In this document: one piece after another, positions 1 through 7,198 of the stretch
How positions within the stretch are numbered: the first letter of the stretch is position 1
Layout: every line of letters starts with the position of its first letter
Origin: Chromatiaceae bacterium
GTDB taxonomy: Bacteria; Pseudomonadota; Gammaproteobacteria; Chromatiales; Chromatiaceae
Reading direction: 5' to 3'
DNA: 64,000 nt
Assembly: GCA_019356535.1 (NCBI GenBank)
Contig: CP037918.1
Span: 1,892,315 to 1,956,314, forward strand
Program-made: the position numbers and the translations under genes
The notes under the pieces: model-generated
Told to the model about the DNA's origin: nothing
Database searches by the model: none
The model's input: only the letters and a program-made list of their open reading frames with translations

Positions 1-208
1 TGCCCGCACGCAGCTTGCGCCCGTCGAAGTTGACCCGGCGGCCGTCGCTCTTGACCACCCGGGGCAGGTTCAGCTCAGCGGTTTCGTAGGTGGTAAAGCG
101 CTCCTTGCAGACGGTGCACTGGCGGCGACGGCGCACCTGGTCACCGTCGCCGTGCAGGCGTGAGTCCACCACCTTGGTGTCCTGAGCGCCGCAGAAGGGA
201 CAGCGCAC
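1..208 (-). CDS. nrdR: Transcriptional repressor NrdR, N-terminal part (cut by window edge)
   Basis: NrdR is a zinc- and nucleotide-binding repressor of ribonucleotide reductase genes. Reading the minus strand from a GTG at 208 gives a zinc ribbon with C3-x2-C6 and C31-x2-C34, followed by the typical RFTTYE stretch and the start of the ATP-cone (VVKSDGRR). Only about 69 residues are inside the window; the rest lies before position 1. It starts 13 bases after the glyA stop, so glyA-nrdR is probably one transcript, an arrangement common in proteobacteria. The GTG start was chosen because it directly precedes the conserved RCPFC. Confidence 0.93.
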   Translation of the reverse strand, partial: MRCPFCGAQDTKVVDSRLHGDGDQVRRRRQCTVCKERFTTYETAELNLPRVVKSDGRRVNFDGRKLRAG

Positions 209-221
209 CGGCCGCCTCCGC

Positions 222-1478
222 TCAGCCCCGGTACACCGGGTAGCGGGCACACAGATCGAGCACCTGGCCCTTGACCCGCTCGATCACCGCGGTATCGCCA
301 CGCCCGTCGATCACGTCGCACATCCAGCCGGCGAGCTGGCGGCACTCGTCCTCACCGAAGCCACGGGTGGTCACTGCCGGCGTACCGACACGGATACCTG
401 AGGTGACGAAGGGCGATTGCGGATCATTGGGCACCGCATTCTTGTTGACCGTGATGTTGGCCGCACCCAGCCAGGCGTCCACGTCCTTGCCGGTGAGCCC
501 GGCCTCGATGAAGCTGACCAGGAACAGGTGATCGTCGGTGCCGCCCGAGACCACGTCGTAGCCACGCTCGATGAACACTTGCGCCATGACCTGGGCATTG
601 CGCACCACCTGCTTCTGGTACTCGACGTACTCGGGCTCCATGGCCTCCTTGAAGGCCACCGCCTTGGCGGCGATGACATGCATCAGCGGACCACCCTGAA
701 TGCCCGGGAAGACCGCGGAGTTGAGCTTCTTCTCGACCTCCTCGTTGGCGCGCGCCAGGATCAGACCACCACGCGGACCACGCAGCGTCTTGTGCGTGGT
801 AGTCGTGGTGACATCGGCGATCTGCACCGGGCTGGGATAGACCCCGGCAGCGACCAGGCCGGCGATGTGCGCCATGTCCACCATCAGCCAGGCACCCACG
901 CTGTCGGCGATCTCACGGAATCGCTGCCAATCGACGATGCGCGAATAGGCCGAGAAACCGGCCACGATCATCTTCGGCTTGTGTTCCTGGGCCAGACGCT
1001 CGACTTCTTCGTAGTCGATCTCGCCCGTCTCGGGATTCAGGCCGTACTGCACCGCGTTGTACATCTTGCCCGAGAAGTTGGGCTTGGCGCCGTGGGTCAG
1101 GTGACCGCCGTGCGCCAGCGCCATGCCCAGTACGGTATCGCCCGGCTGACACAACGCCATGTACACCGCAGCATTGGCCTGCGAGCCCGAATGCGGCTGC
1201 ACATTGGCGTAGTCGGCGCCGAACAGGGCCTTGGCACGGTCGATGGCCAGCTGCTCGGCACGGTCAACGTATTCACAGCCGCCGTAGTAGCGCTTGGCCG
1301 GGTAACCCTCGGCATACTTGTTGGTGAGTACCGTCCCCTGAGCCTCCATCACCCGCGGGCTGCAATAATTCTCCGAGGCGATCAGCTCGATGTGCTCTTC
1401 CTGACGGCGCTCCTCGTCCTTGATGGACTGCAAAAGCTCATCGTCGTAACCCTCGATCTTCATGGACTTGTCAAACAT
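222..1478 (-). CDS. glyA: Serine hydroxymethyltransferase
   Basis: This PLP enzyme converts serine and tetrahydrofolate to glycine and 5,10-methylene-THF in the cytoplasm. The 418-residue length is standard. Visible landmarks are HIELIASEN near residue 30, the [13 protein letters not shown] substrate-site segment (residues 53-67), and the PLP-binding lysine in [14 protein letters not shown] at about K230. The ATG at 1478 is preceded by a GAGGTG Shine-Dalgarno about 8 bases upstream. The gene is separated from the tRNA-His gene by the tRNA operon terminator, so it needs its own promoter in 1479-1527; no strong one is obvious. Gene product and folD (12053) both feed one-carbon metabolism. Confidence 0.98.
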   Translation of the reverse strand: MFDKSMKIEGYDDELLQSIKDEERRQEEHIELIASENYCSPRVMEAQGTVLTNKYAEGYPAKRYYGGCEYVDRAEQLAIDRAKALFGADYANVQPHSGSQANAAVYMALCQPGDTVLGMALAHGGHLTHGAKPNFSGKMYNAVQYGLNPETGEIDYEEVERLAQEHKPKMIVAGFSAYSRIVDWQRFREIADSVGAWLMVDMAHIAGLVAAGVYPSPVQIADVTTTTTHKTLRGPRGGLILARANEEVEKKLNSAVFPGIQGGPLMHVIAAKAVAFKEAMEPEYVEYQKQVVRNAQVMAQVFIERGYDVVSGGTDDHLFLVSFIEAGLTGKDVDAWLGAANITVNKNAVPNDPQSPFVTSGIRVGTPAVTTRGFGEDECRQLAGWMCDVIDGRGDTAVIERVKGQVLDLCARYPVYRG

Positions 1479-1527
1479 CGCTCGATCACCTCGGCAAATA
1501 CTGGCAGAAAGCCAGGAATTCTAAACG

Positions 1528-1553
1528 AAAAAGGGGCTGCAAACGCAGCCCCT
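1528..1553 (-). terminator. Intrinsic terminator of the tRNA operon
   Basis: On the minus strand an 8-bp GC-rich stem (GGGGCTGC / GCAGCCCC, 1533-1552) with a four-base loop is followed by five T. It lies just after tRNA-His and before glyA, so it ends the Pro-Arg-His transcript. Confidence 0.9.
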
Positions 1554-1561
1554 CGTGAAGA

Positions 1562-1638
1562 TGGGGTGGGTAATGGGACTCGAACCCACGACGACCGGAA
1601 TCACAATCCGGGGCTCTACCAACTGAGCTATACCCACC
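1562..1638 (-). tRNA. tRNA-His (GTG)
   Basis: A full cloverleaf can be folded on the minus strand. The anticodon loop holds GTG, and the 7-bp acceptor (GTGGGTA with TACCCAC) carries the extra G at -1 opposite C73 that is diagnostic of tRNA-His. The T-loop is TTCGAGT and CCA is encoded (1562-1564). It is the last gene of the tRNA operon. Confidence 0.97.
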
Positions 1639-1693
1639 ATCGAAACCTGATTGTCCGCCGACCATGGCCATGCCATGGTCAGCTACATTGTAC

Positions 1694-1770
1694 TGGCACG
1701 CCCGGCAGGATTCGAACCTGCGACCCGCGGCTTAGAAGGCCGCTGCTCTATCCAACTGAGCTACGGGCGC
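1694..1770 (-). tRNA. tRNA-Arg (TCT)
   Basis: Minus-strand cloverleaf with anticodon loop CTTCTAA (anticodon TCT), D-arm AGCTCAGTTGGATAGAGC and T-loop TTCGAAT. The acceptor GCGCCCG pairs with CGGGCGT (a G-U closing pair), and GCCA ends at 1694. It is the middle gene of the operon. Confidence 0.97.
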
Positions 1771-1818
1771 ATGTTCTGCCCGCCAGGGACGAAAACCGCC
1801 GGGGCCAACCGCCCAGCC

Positions 1819-1912
1819 TGGTCGGGGCAGAGGGATGACTCACCCTCCGGGGCCGGCGTCGAACCACCATTATTTCACGCCGGGGGTTCGAATCTCCTGT
1901 GCCCCAACCACG
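1819..1912. other. Degenerate tRNA-3'-end-like remnant
   Basis: Between tRNA-Pro and tRNA-Arg lies a stretch that looks like tRNA debris. Bases 1819-1836 repeat the 3' end of the neighbouring tRNA-Pro (1951-1968) in the same orientation with one mismatch in 18. Facing it on the plus strand, 1884-1911 shows a T-arm (GGGGG-TTCGAAT-CTCCT) followed by GTGCCCCAACCA. The middle folds into CCGGCGT/ACGCCGG with a 17-base loop, not a normal anticodon arm, so no functional tRNA can be called on either strand. A short direct repeat of a tRNA 3' end is what integrases leave behind, but slippage within the tRNA operon is equally possible. Confidence 0.55.
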
Positions 1913-1950
1913 GCAGCGTCTATCTGCACCGGGGCATATCCACCCACATC

Positions 1951-2027
1951 TGGTCGGGGTAGAGGGATTCGAACCCCCGACATCCTGCTCCCAAAGCAGG
2001 CGCGCTACCAGACTGCGCTATACCCCG
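1951..2027 (-). tRNA. tRNA-Pro (TGG)
   Basis: Minus-strand cloverleaf. Acceptor CGGGGTA pairs with TACCCCG, the anticodon loop TTTGGGA contains TGG, the T-loop is TTCGAAT and ACCA ends at 1951. It is the first gene of the Pro-Arg-His operon, about 30 bases from the -10 element. Confidence 0.97.
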
Positions 2028-2056
2028 AGGAACGCGCCTCGTGGCGAAGGCGGAAG

Positions 2057-2085
2057 ATCATACGTCCCGACCGCTCAGAGGTCAA
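2057..2085 (-). promoter_or_regulatory. Sigma-70 promoter of the tRNA operon
   Basis: On the minus strand TTGACC (2080-2085) and TATGAT (2057-2062) are separated by exactly 17 bases. The -35 differs from consensus at one position and the -10 at one position. Only five bases of original sequence (2086-2090) remain upstream before the transposon's target duplication, so any UP element has been replaced by island DNA. Confidence 0.85.
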
Positions 2086-2089
2086 CCGG

Positions 2090-2096
2090 CATCCCG
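2090..2096. repeat. Left target-site duplication CATCCCG
   Basis: The 7-bp sequence CATCCCG directly abuts the outer end of IS copy A and recurs directly after the outer end of IS copy B (10587-10593). Neither inner IS junction has it. Confidence 0.75.
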
Positions 2097-2811
2097 CCTT
2101 GCGTCTCCCCATTTTTTACGGTCGGTCCGGGATCAATGAGCACCGGCCACTCCGCCTCCAGCCAATACTCCCACAGCCGGCCACGGTCATCGCCCCGATC
2201 AATGATCCACAAGGGACGGCAGCTCGAGGGACGCTGAACCTCGCTCTTCACACTCACTGCGGCAACCACTCTCCGTGACCGACCGCACCCGGGTCAGCAA
2301 TGGCAGGGAGGTGCCCTTGTTCACATCCCGGGCCACCACACTGATCAGCGGGTAGCCACCGACAATCTCTCCCCGGTCCCCGTCACGCGCCCGGCTCCAG
2401 CTGCTGCAATTGCAGCGCCTGGGCCGCTCGGGTCACCTCGCTGTGCCGGGCCAGCATGCGTGACAGCCGTTTCCGGGTGTGATGCAACCGGGTCGGTTCT
2501 TTCAGGGCTCACGCGATATACGAGTGCCTCAGGCTGACGCTGCAGAGGATGCCCATGATCATCTCGGCCTTGAGTGTGCAGACCGGGCGTTTGATCAGTG
2601 GCGGCAGGTTGTCGAATCAGTCCGCCAGGCGGGATTTCCATTCGATGCGTTCTCTGACATCGTTGGGCAAAGGGTTCTCCCCTGGATTCAGTGACTTATC
2701 GCCAACTTCATTGCATCCGACCGGGAACCCCCATTCACACCGATTCTTGCTTTTTTCTCCACATTTTCAGTGCTTTACGAGCATTATTCTCAGAAAATGG
2801 GAGACGCCAGG
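2097..2811 (-). mobile_element. Degraded IS4-like element, copy A
   Basis: A 715-bp element with imperfect terminal inverted repeats: CCTTGCGTCTCC at 2097 and, reading inward from 2811 on the other strand, CCTGGCGTCTCC. The homology to copy B begins and stops sharply at these ends. The interior encodes a frameshifted DDE transposase remnant. A complete element of this type should be about twice as long, so the interior is deleted. The IS4-type assignment rests on transposase motifs only. Confidence 0.8.
2100..2690 (-). pseudogene. Transposase remnant (DDE, IS4-like), copy A
   Basis: Reading the minus strand, one frame gives IKRPVCTLKAEMIMGIL and HHTRKRLSRMLARH, interrupted by stop codons after RLAD and SYIA. 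Other frames continue with GEIVGGYPLISVVARDVNKG and LWIIDRGDDRGRLWE, resembling the region around the second catalytic aspartate of IS4-like transposases. The first catalytic block and the C-terminal third are missing. Copy B carries the same stops and frame changes, so the damage predates the duplication. Confidence 0.7.
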
Positions 2812-2959
2812 TGATTCTGGCAATGCGATCTTCTGATTTAGCACCTCTGAGACACTGAAACGTCGTGGACCTCATGCCGGGCCTTGCCAAGAGGTTGGGG
2901 ATAAGTCGTTTGTTTCGCCATCAGATGCCCTTTAGCCCTATGTCACCTTGGGCCGATAT

Positions 2960-3811
2960 CTACCGCAGCAGTTTGAAACGCAAAGGCACAATCATGGTCC
3001 AGCGATCCATTCCCAGTTTCAGGGGCAAAGGATCAACCCTGGTGAGGTTCATGACCACCTCCAGTGCCGCCTTGTCGAGCACCTCTGAACCGGACGACCG
3101 ATCGAGAACGACATCGCGGACCTCACCATCCTTGAGGATGGTGAACCTGACCCGGACTTCACCCTCGATGCGACGACGGCGCGCCCGATTGGGATAGTGT
3201 TTGTTCTTCTCGATCCGAGCCAACAGTTTCGCCTTGTAGTGGGCGCGCAGACTGGCTTTCTCGGCGGCAGGTGGGGTTGTACCCCTGGCGATCGTCACCT
3301 CGGGGCGGGGGAAATTGACGACAGGAAATGCCCTCACTGCCTTCTTCTCGACGACGGGGGCCGCCTGAACGTGAGAAGAAGCGATTGCCCGTGGTGGCGT
3401 CTTTGGTGACTGTTTACGTTTCGCGATTTTGGTCCGACTCGGTCGTTCCCGCCTCACCGGCCGTTTCGCCTGTGGGGGCATGGTTCGCTGTGCCTCGACC
3501 GGAGGTTCTGGCATGGCGAGTTGCCGCGATATGGTCGCGGCTGGCTCAGGTTCTGTCGGGGGCAAAGACTCTGGCTGTGGCTCGGGCTCGGGCGTCGACG
3601 GCGGGAGTGATGCCGCCGTCGGCTCCGGCGGCACTTCGGCCGGCACATTGGTCACAAATTGTTCGCCAAAGACCACCAACTCCACCGGCACCTGCGCCAT
3701 AGGCGCCGTGCTCTGATCCTGTACCCGCTGCCAAAGGAGCACCAGGGACAAGAGTCCTCCATGGATCAGCAGGGAAAGGCCAAACCCCAATTGTCCGGAT
3801 AGATGTCTCAC
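2960..3811 (-). CDS. tonB: Energy transducer TonB
   Basis: TonB carries proton-motive-force energy from ExbBD to outer-membrane receptors. The 283-residue protein has one N-terminal membrane helix (about residues 8-27) and a long Pro/Glu-rich periplasmic spacer (about 45-130, with PEPEPQPES-type repeats and a basic KRPVRRERPSR stretch). The C-terminal TonB domain (about 190-283) contains YPNRARRRRIEGEVRVRF and DRSSGSEVLDKAAL. Its ATG overlaps the exbD stop by four bases. As the last gene of the operon it ends only 148 bases from IS copy A, and no clear terminator is seen between them. It is probably dedicated to the receptor of this operon. Confidence 0.93.
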   Translation of the reverse strand: MRHLSGQLGFGLSLLIHGGLLSLVLLWQRVQDQSTAPMAQVPVELVVFGEQFVTNVPAEVPPEPTAASLPPSTPEPEPQPESLPPTEPEPAATISRQLAMPEPPVEAQRTMPPQAKRPVRRERPSRTKIAKRKQSPKTPPRAIASSHVQAAPVVEKKAVRAFPVVNFPRPEVTIARGTTPPAAEKASLRAHYKAKLLARIEKNKHYPNRARRRRIEGEVRVRFTILKDGEVRDVVLDRSSGSEVLDKAALEVVMNLTRVDPLPLKLGMDRWTMIVPLRFKLLR

Positions 3812-4185
3812 GCCGGCTTGCGGGTCACGATGGTCAATTTGTTGAGGCCATGTTTTTTCAATTCGTCCATTACCGTCACGAAGGCACCGAAGGCGGTAGC
3901 ACTGTCAACACGCAGCACCACCGGAGTGCCCTTATCCAGAGCAGCCAGACGGCTGCTCAAGGCCTGCTGATGGATGACCTCTTCGTTCAAATAAACGGTG
4001 CCATCCCGATCGATCGATATCTCTAGCGAGGGACCGGCCTCCAACTGCGTGGTCGAGTGCGCCGTTGGCAGGTCCAAGGGAATCTTGCCCTGGACGATGA
4101 AGCTGGCCGTAGTCAGCACGATGGCGAGCAACACCAGCATGATATCGATGAAGGGGATGACATTGATCTGGTCGAAGCGCCTCAT
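3808..4185 (-). CDS. exbD: Biopolymer transport protein ExbD
   Basis: ExbD forms the inner-membrane proton-driven motor with ExbB. It has 125 residues, a single N-terminal membrane helix (about residues 11-31) containing the essential aspartate in FIDIMLVLLAI, and a periplasmic ExbD/TolR domain with LDLPTA and KGTPVVLRVDS. It overlaps exbB and tonB by four bases on each side, indicating translational coupling in the order exbB-exbD-tonB. Confidence 0.94.
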   Translation of the reverse strand: MRRFDQINVIPFIDIMLVLLAIVLTTASFIVQGKIPLDLPTAHSTTQLEAGPSLEISIDRDGTVYLNEEVIHQQALSSRLAALDKGTPVVLRVDSATAFGAFVTVMDELKKHGLNKLTIVTRKPA

Positions 4186-4604
4186 TTCTGCACCTCTTTC
4201 CAGTGGGCTTCGAGAACGTCCACTCGTCGCAACAGGGCGTTGTAGAAAAGCATCGAGGGAATGGCCACCAGCAGGCCGCCGGCCGTGGCCTTCAGCGCCA
4301 TCGCCAGACCCAGCATGATCTGCCGGGCGGCGAGATCGCCTCCGGTTCCCAAGTCATGAAAGGTGACCAGGATCCCGAGAACGGTGCCCAGCAACCCCAC
4401 GTAGGGGGCGTTGGCACCGACCGAGGCAATGGTCGTCAAGTAGCGTGTAAGGTCGACGTTCAGGCGATTCGGGTTGTCGTAGGCGGTGACATCGACCCCG
4501 TGCAAATAGATCCAGCGTTCGATGGCAAGAGCCAGGGCAACGAAGCTCATCAGGCCCAGGGTGCCGAACACCATGTGGTCGAGATACAGTTTGAGCCACT
4601 CCAT
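4182..4604 (-). CDS. exbB: TonB-system motor protein ExbB (short form)
   Basis: This is the MotA/TolQ/ExbB-family channel protein. At 140 residues it is the short class of ExbB found in compact ExbB-ExbD-TonB operons rather than the roughly 240-residue enteric form. It has three membrane helices (about 12-30, 65-85 and 100-125). The conserved second-helix segment PYVGLLGTVLGILVTF and the third-helix MALKATAGGLLVAIPSM are intact. It starts 10 bases after the stop of the CcdA-like gene. Confidence 0.93.
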   Translation of the reverse strand: MEWLKLYLDHMVFGTLGLMSFVALALAIERWIYLHGVDVTAYDNPNRLNVDLTRYLTTIASVGANAPYVGLLGTVLGILVTFHDLGTGGDLAARQIMLGLAMALKATAGGLLVAIPSMLFYNALLRRVDVLEAHWKEVQK

Positions 4605-4614
4605 ATCATTTACC

Positions 4615-5283
4615 TCACAGCAAGCCAGGCAGACGGAACAGGCCGATCAGTACCAGCACCACTCCACCGAAGCGCAACAGCCATGGACCAAGCCAGGGTT
4701 GCTGCACCTTGAGTCTGCGCCCGAACCTCCCAAGCAACGGAATGACCAGGAATAAGGGGGTCAGCGCGGCGCCGAGGCCGAACAGCAAGCCATAGGCACT
4801 TCCCTGCAACGGGTCGCCTGCGCCGGCACTGGTGGCGAGCAATGCAGCCAACGGCGCACAGGGCGTGAAGCTCAGGGAGAAGCCCATCAGGTAGGGCGAG
4901 GTGCGCCCGCTGCCGGATTTGCGGCACTGGCTATGCGGCCTACGTGGCCACAACAGAACCGCACCTGCCGCGATGGCAGTGAACCCGATCAGCCAGCGTC
5001 CGATCTCCCCTTCGAGCAGCGCCAGCAATTGTTCACCCAACATTCCTGCCGCCGCGCCAAGAACTGTGTAGGCGCTTACCTTGCCCGCGGCGAAAGCCAG
5101 CGTATCCCAAGTGGCCGCCCGCCCTCCCTGGGCCTGCCCAAGGGCCCAGGTTCCGAGATAGGGCAGGCATACCGCGGTGCAGGTGGTGAGCCCGACTGAG
5201 ACTCCCAGCAACCAGGCCGACAGCCAGCCAAAGCTCGCTGTAGCTGCGACCGCAGTTGGTTCGATTTCCGGTATCGGGATCAT
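4615..5283 (-). CDS. CcdA/TauE-like polytopic membrane protein
   Basis: This 222-residue inner-membrane protein has about six hydrophobic segments. Two similar halves each open with a cysteine/proline motif: TTCTAVCLPYL near residue 34 and SFTPCAPLAALL near 136. Paired membrane cysteines of this type occur in the DsbD-beta/CcdA family, which moves thiol electrons across the inner membrane, and in the related TauE/SafE and UreH-like transporters. Its start overlaps the stop of the Fe-S protein gene by four bases. I infer a role in electron or cofactor transfer linked to the neighbouring redox protein. A transporter role cannot be excluded. Confidence 0.75.
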   Translation of the reverse strand: MIPIPEIEPTAVAATASFGWLSAWLLGVSVGLTTCTAVCLPYLGTWALGQAQGGRAATWDTLAFAAGKVSAYTVLGAAAGMLGEQLLALLEGEIGRWLIGFTAIAAGAVLLWPRRPHSQCRKSGSGRTSPYLMGFSLSFTPCAPLAALLATSAGAGDPLQGSAYGLLFGLGAALTPLFLVIPLLGRFGRRLKVQQPWLGPWLLRFGGVVLVLIGLFRLPGLL

Positions 5284-6323
5284 CGGCTTACCCCTTTAGG
5301 CCGCAGGGCCAAGCGGTGGGATTGGTTGCCATCCGGTTTCTCGTCCTTGATACGTGCTCGGTAATAGTCCCGGGAAGACCCGAACAACGTCAGCGGCCCC
5401 ACCTTGATCTCTATGACACCGTCGTCGGGGCAGTACTCGGCACAACGACCGCAAAGCGTACAGTCCTCATGGAAGGCGCTGCTGCCATCCTTGTGCCAGA
5501 TCTCGTGGATATCCATGGGGCATGCCTGGTGGCAAATGCCACACTTTTCGCAACGATCATGTTGCCGCTTGACCAGACGCGTCGGTGACAGGCGCCGGAA
5601 GGTGGCATGCAGGGCCAACATGGGACAGATACGGCAGAAGGGCTGGCGCACTGCCAAGGCTGCGATGATCACGAAGCCCGCGAGAAAGGCCCGTAGCGCT
5701 CCAAATGCCAGATCCGCCCAGCCCCGTGTATTTACCGCGAGCTGTTCTGCATTGCCGGTTGCCAGGGTGGTGATGATCCGCGAAGGACACACCTGACAGA
5801 AGGCATCACCAGCCGCATGGGGAGTGACGCCAAGCCCAGTGGCCAGTGGCAGGCCAAAGACCAGGATCAACAGCACGAGCCACTTGACAGGCCGGACCCG
5901 TTCCACCTTGCCTGGCATGAGGCGATGGACCGGCCGGCTCAGCCGCCGACCCAGGCGATACATCAGCTCCTGCACCGTACCGAGTGGGCAGATCCACCCG
6001 CAAAAGGCCTTGTTGAGTACCATGAACAACAGGAGGAAGCTCCCCAGGGTGAACAACAGGGGGATGATCAGATTCATGCTGAACTGCTGTAACCGTACCA
6101 GCCCCTCGCCCAGGCGGTGGTGTACCTGATGTTGGAAGGGAATCAGCACGCAATAGTCCGAGGTCTGCTCATCATAGGCGCAGGCCAGAGCCGGGAGAGT
6201 GCCCGAGATCTTGTCGGCGAGGTAATGCCCCAGGATAGCGCCTCCGTATAACAGAAACACCAGCATGAACAACTGTACACCGAGACGCAGCCGGCCGAGG
6301 GATATCTTGTTCCAGATATTCAT
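5280..6323 (-). CDS. Polytopic membrane [4Fe-4S] protein (NapH/NosR/RdxA type)
   Basis: The 347-residue protein has an N-terminal helix (about 13-35), further helices near 85-105, 145-165 and 205-225, and a cytoplasmic C-terminal ferredoxin domain. Membrane-side cysteine motifs FCGWICP (about 108), FCQVCP (175) and FCRICP (229) are typical of NapH/NosR/CcoG relatives. Two [4Fe-4S] motifs follow: CxxCxxCxxxCP at about 258-269 and again at 288-299. Such proteins pass electrons from the cytoplasm or quinone pool to periplasmic acceptors. In this operon it could reduce an imported metal or complex, or re-reduce the CcdA-like partner. It is translationally coupled to both neighbours. Confidence 0.85.
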   Translation of the reverse strand: MNIWNKISLGRLRLGVQLFMLVFLLYGGAILGHYLADKISGTLPALACAYDEQTSDYCVLIPFQHQVHHRLGEGLVRLQQFSMNLIIPLLFTLGSFLLLFMVLNKAFCGWICPLGTVQELMYRLGRRLSRPVHRLMPGKVERVRPVKWLVLLILVFGLPLATGLGVTPHAAGDAFCQVCPSRIITTLATGNAEQLAVNTRGWADLAFGALRAFLAGFVIIAALAVRQPFCRICPMLALHATFRRLSPTRLVKRQHDRCEKCGICHQACPMDIHEIWHKDGSSAFHEDCTLCGRCAEYCPDDGVIEIKVGPLTLFGSSRDYYRARIKDEKPDGNQSHRLALRPKGVSR

Positions 6324-7198
6324 TTCACCTTCCCCTTGTCTTCACGGCCACGCAACAGTGGCGTTGCACTCAACATGCCCAGCAGGGCAAAACCTGCGCC
6401 CAGCCAGAGGCTCTTGCCGCTGTAGGCGTGCGGCCGGTATCGGAAGTTGAAGGCAGCGGTCATGGTGTGGCCGTTTTCATCCGCTATCGTTGCGCTCAGA
6501 ACAAATGCCTGACCGGGATTGTGGCCATGCCCATGGCCTCCCGCCTGCGTTTGCTCCTGGCGGAAGTCGTCTGGAAAGGTTACCTCCACCACCCCCTGGG
6601 CATCGGTGACCAGGACCTCACGTGTACCACCGGCAGTCTCGAGAAGCACCTTCTCTCCGGCCACGGGTCTGCCATTGAGACGCAGCACGAAGGGCCAGGT
6701 ATCACGTGCACGGTAATGTCGATGCTCACGTGGCAGCATCACGGGCGAGAGATCGAGGCCGCTCAAGGGGTGTTTCAGCATCTCCCGGGGCGCTGGCCCG
6801 GGGTTACTGAAATACACCACGGTCCCTGCACGGGAGCGGCCATCGCGTGAGCGGGCCGTTACCCGGTACCAGCCGCCCTGACGCTTGCCTAGCGGACGGA
6901 CTGCGCCCTTGCCGTTCCGGAGCGGCACTTGCATCTCGATCACCTGCTTGCCTGCCTCGGTGGCCGGCAGCACGCTCAATTGCGCGGCATCAAGGCGCTC
7001 CGTACGAACCAGGGCAAGGCCCCGGTTGAATCCACTATCCCGGCGCAACACGGGTTGTATTGTCCAGGCGTGCTCCGGCACGGCATACACATGATGAGTG
7101 GCATCTTCCTCTGCGACCGTTTTCTGAGGGGCGGTGTGTGCCACGGTGGCCAACAACCATGTCGCCAGGATGAGGCCTAGACATCCTTTTTTGCTCAT
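6320..7198 (-). CDS. Periplasmic His-rich protein with C-terminal anchor (DUF4198-like)
   Basis: A 292-residue exported protein. Residues 1-22 look like a signal peptide, and a single hydrophobic segment near 262-280 (LWLGAGFALLGMLSA) before a basic tail would anchor it in the inner membrane. The middle carries a beta-rich carboxypeptidase-regulatory-like segment (GRPVAGEKVLLETAGG) and a His-rich loop, GGHGHGHNPGQ, near 226, a likely metal-binding stretch. This layout matches DUF4198/NikM-like accessory proteins of metal transport loci. The start at 7198 was chosen because it gives a signal peptide and overlaps the receptor stop by four bases; the frame stays open further upstream. Confidence 0.7.
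   Translation of the reverse strand: MSKKGCLGLILATWLLATVAHTAPQKTVAEEDATHHVYAVPEHAWTIQPVLRRDSGFNRGLALVRTERLDAAQLSVLPATEAGKQVIEMQVPLRNGKGAVRPLGKRQGGWYRVTARSRDGRSRAGTVVYFSNPGPAPREMLKHPLSGLDLSPVMLPREHRHYRARDTWPFVLRLNGRPVAGEKVLLETAGGTREVLVTDAQGVVEVTFPDDFRQEQTQAGGHGHGHNPGQAFVLSATIADENGHTMTAAFNFRYRPHAYSGKSLWLGAGFALLGMLSATPLLRGREDKGKVK

Noticed and set aside
417..1838. 473-codon open frame on the plus strand opposite glyA and the tRNA genes
   Set aside because: It is antisense to glyA and runs through tRNA-His and tRNA-Arg; a shadow of GC-rich coding DNA.
1819..1912. tmRNA or tRNA-Sec
   Set aside because: It is too short for tmRNA and lacks the tag and long variable arm; the central stem-loop does not form an anticodon arm.
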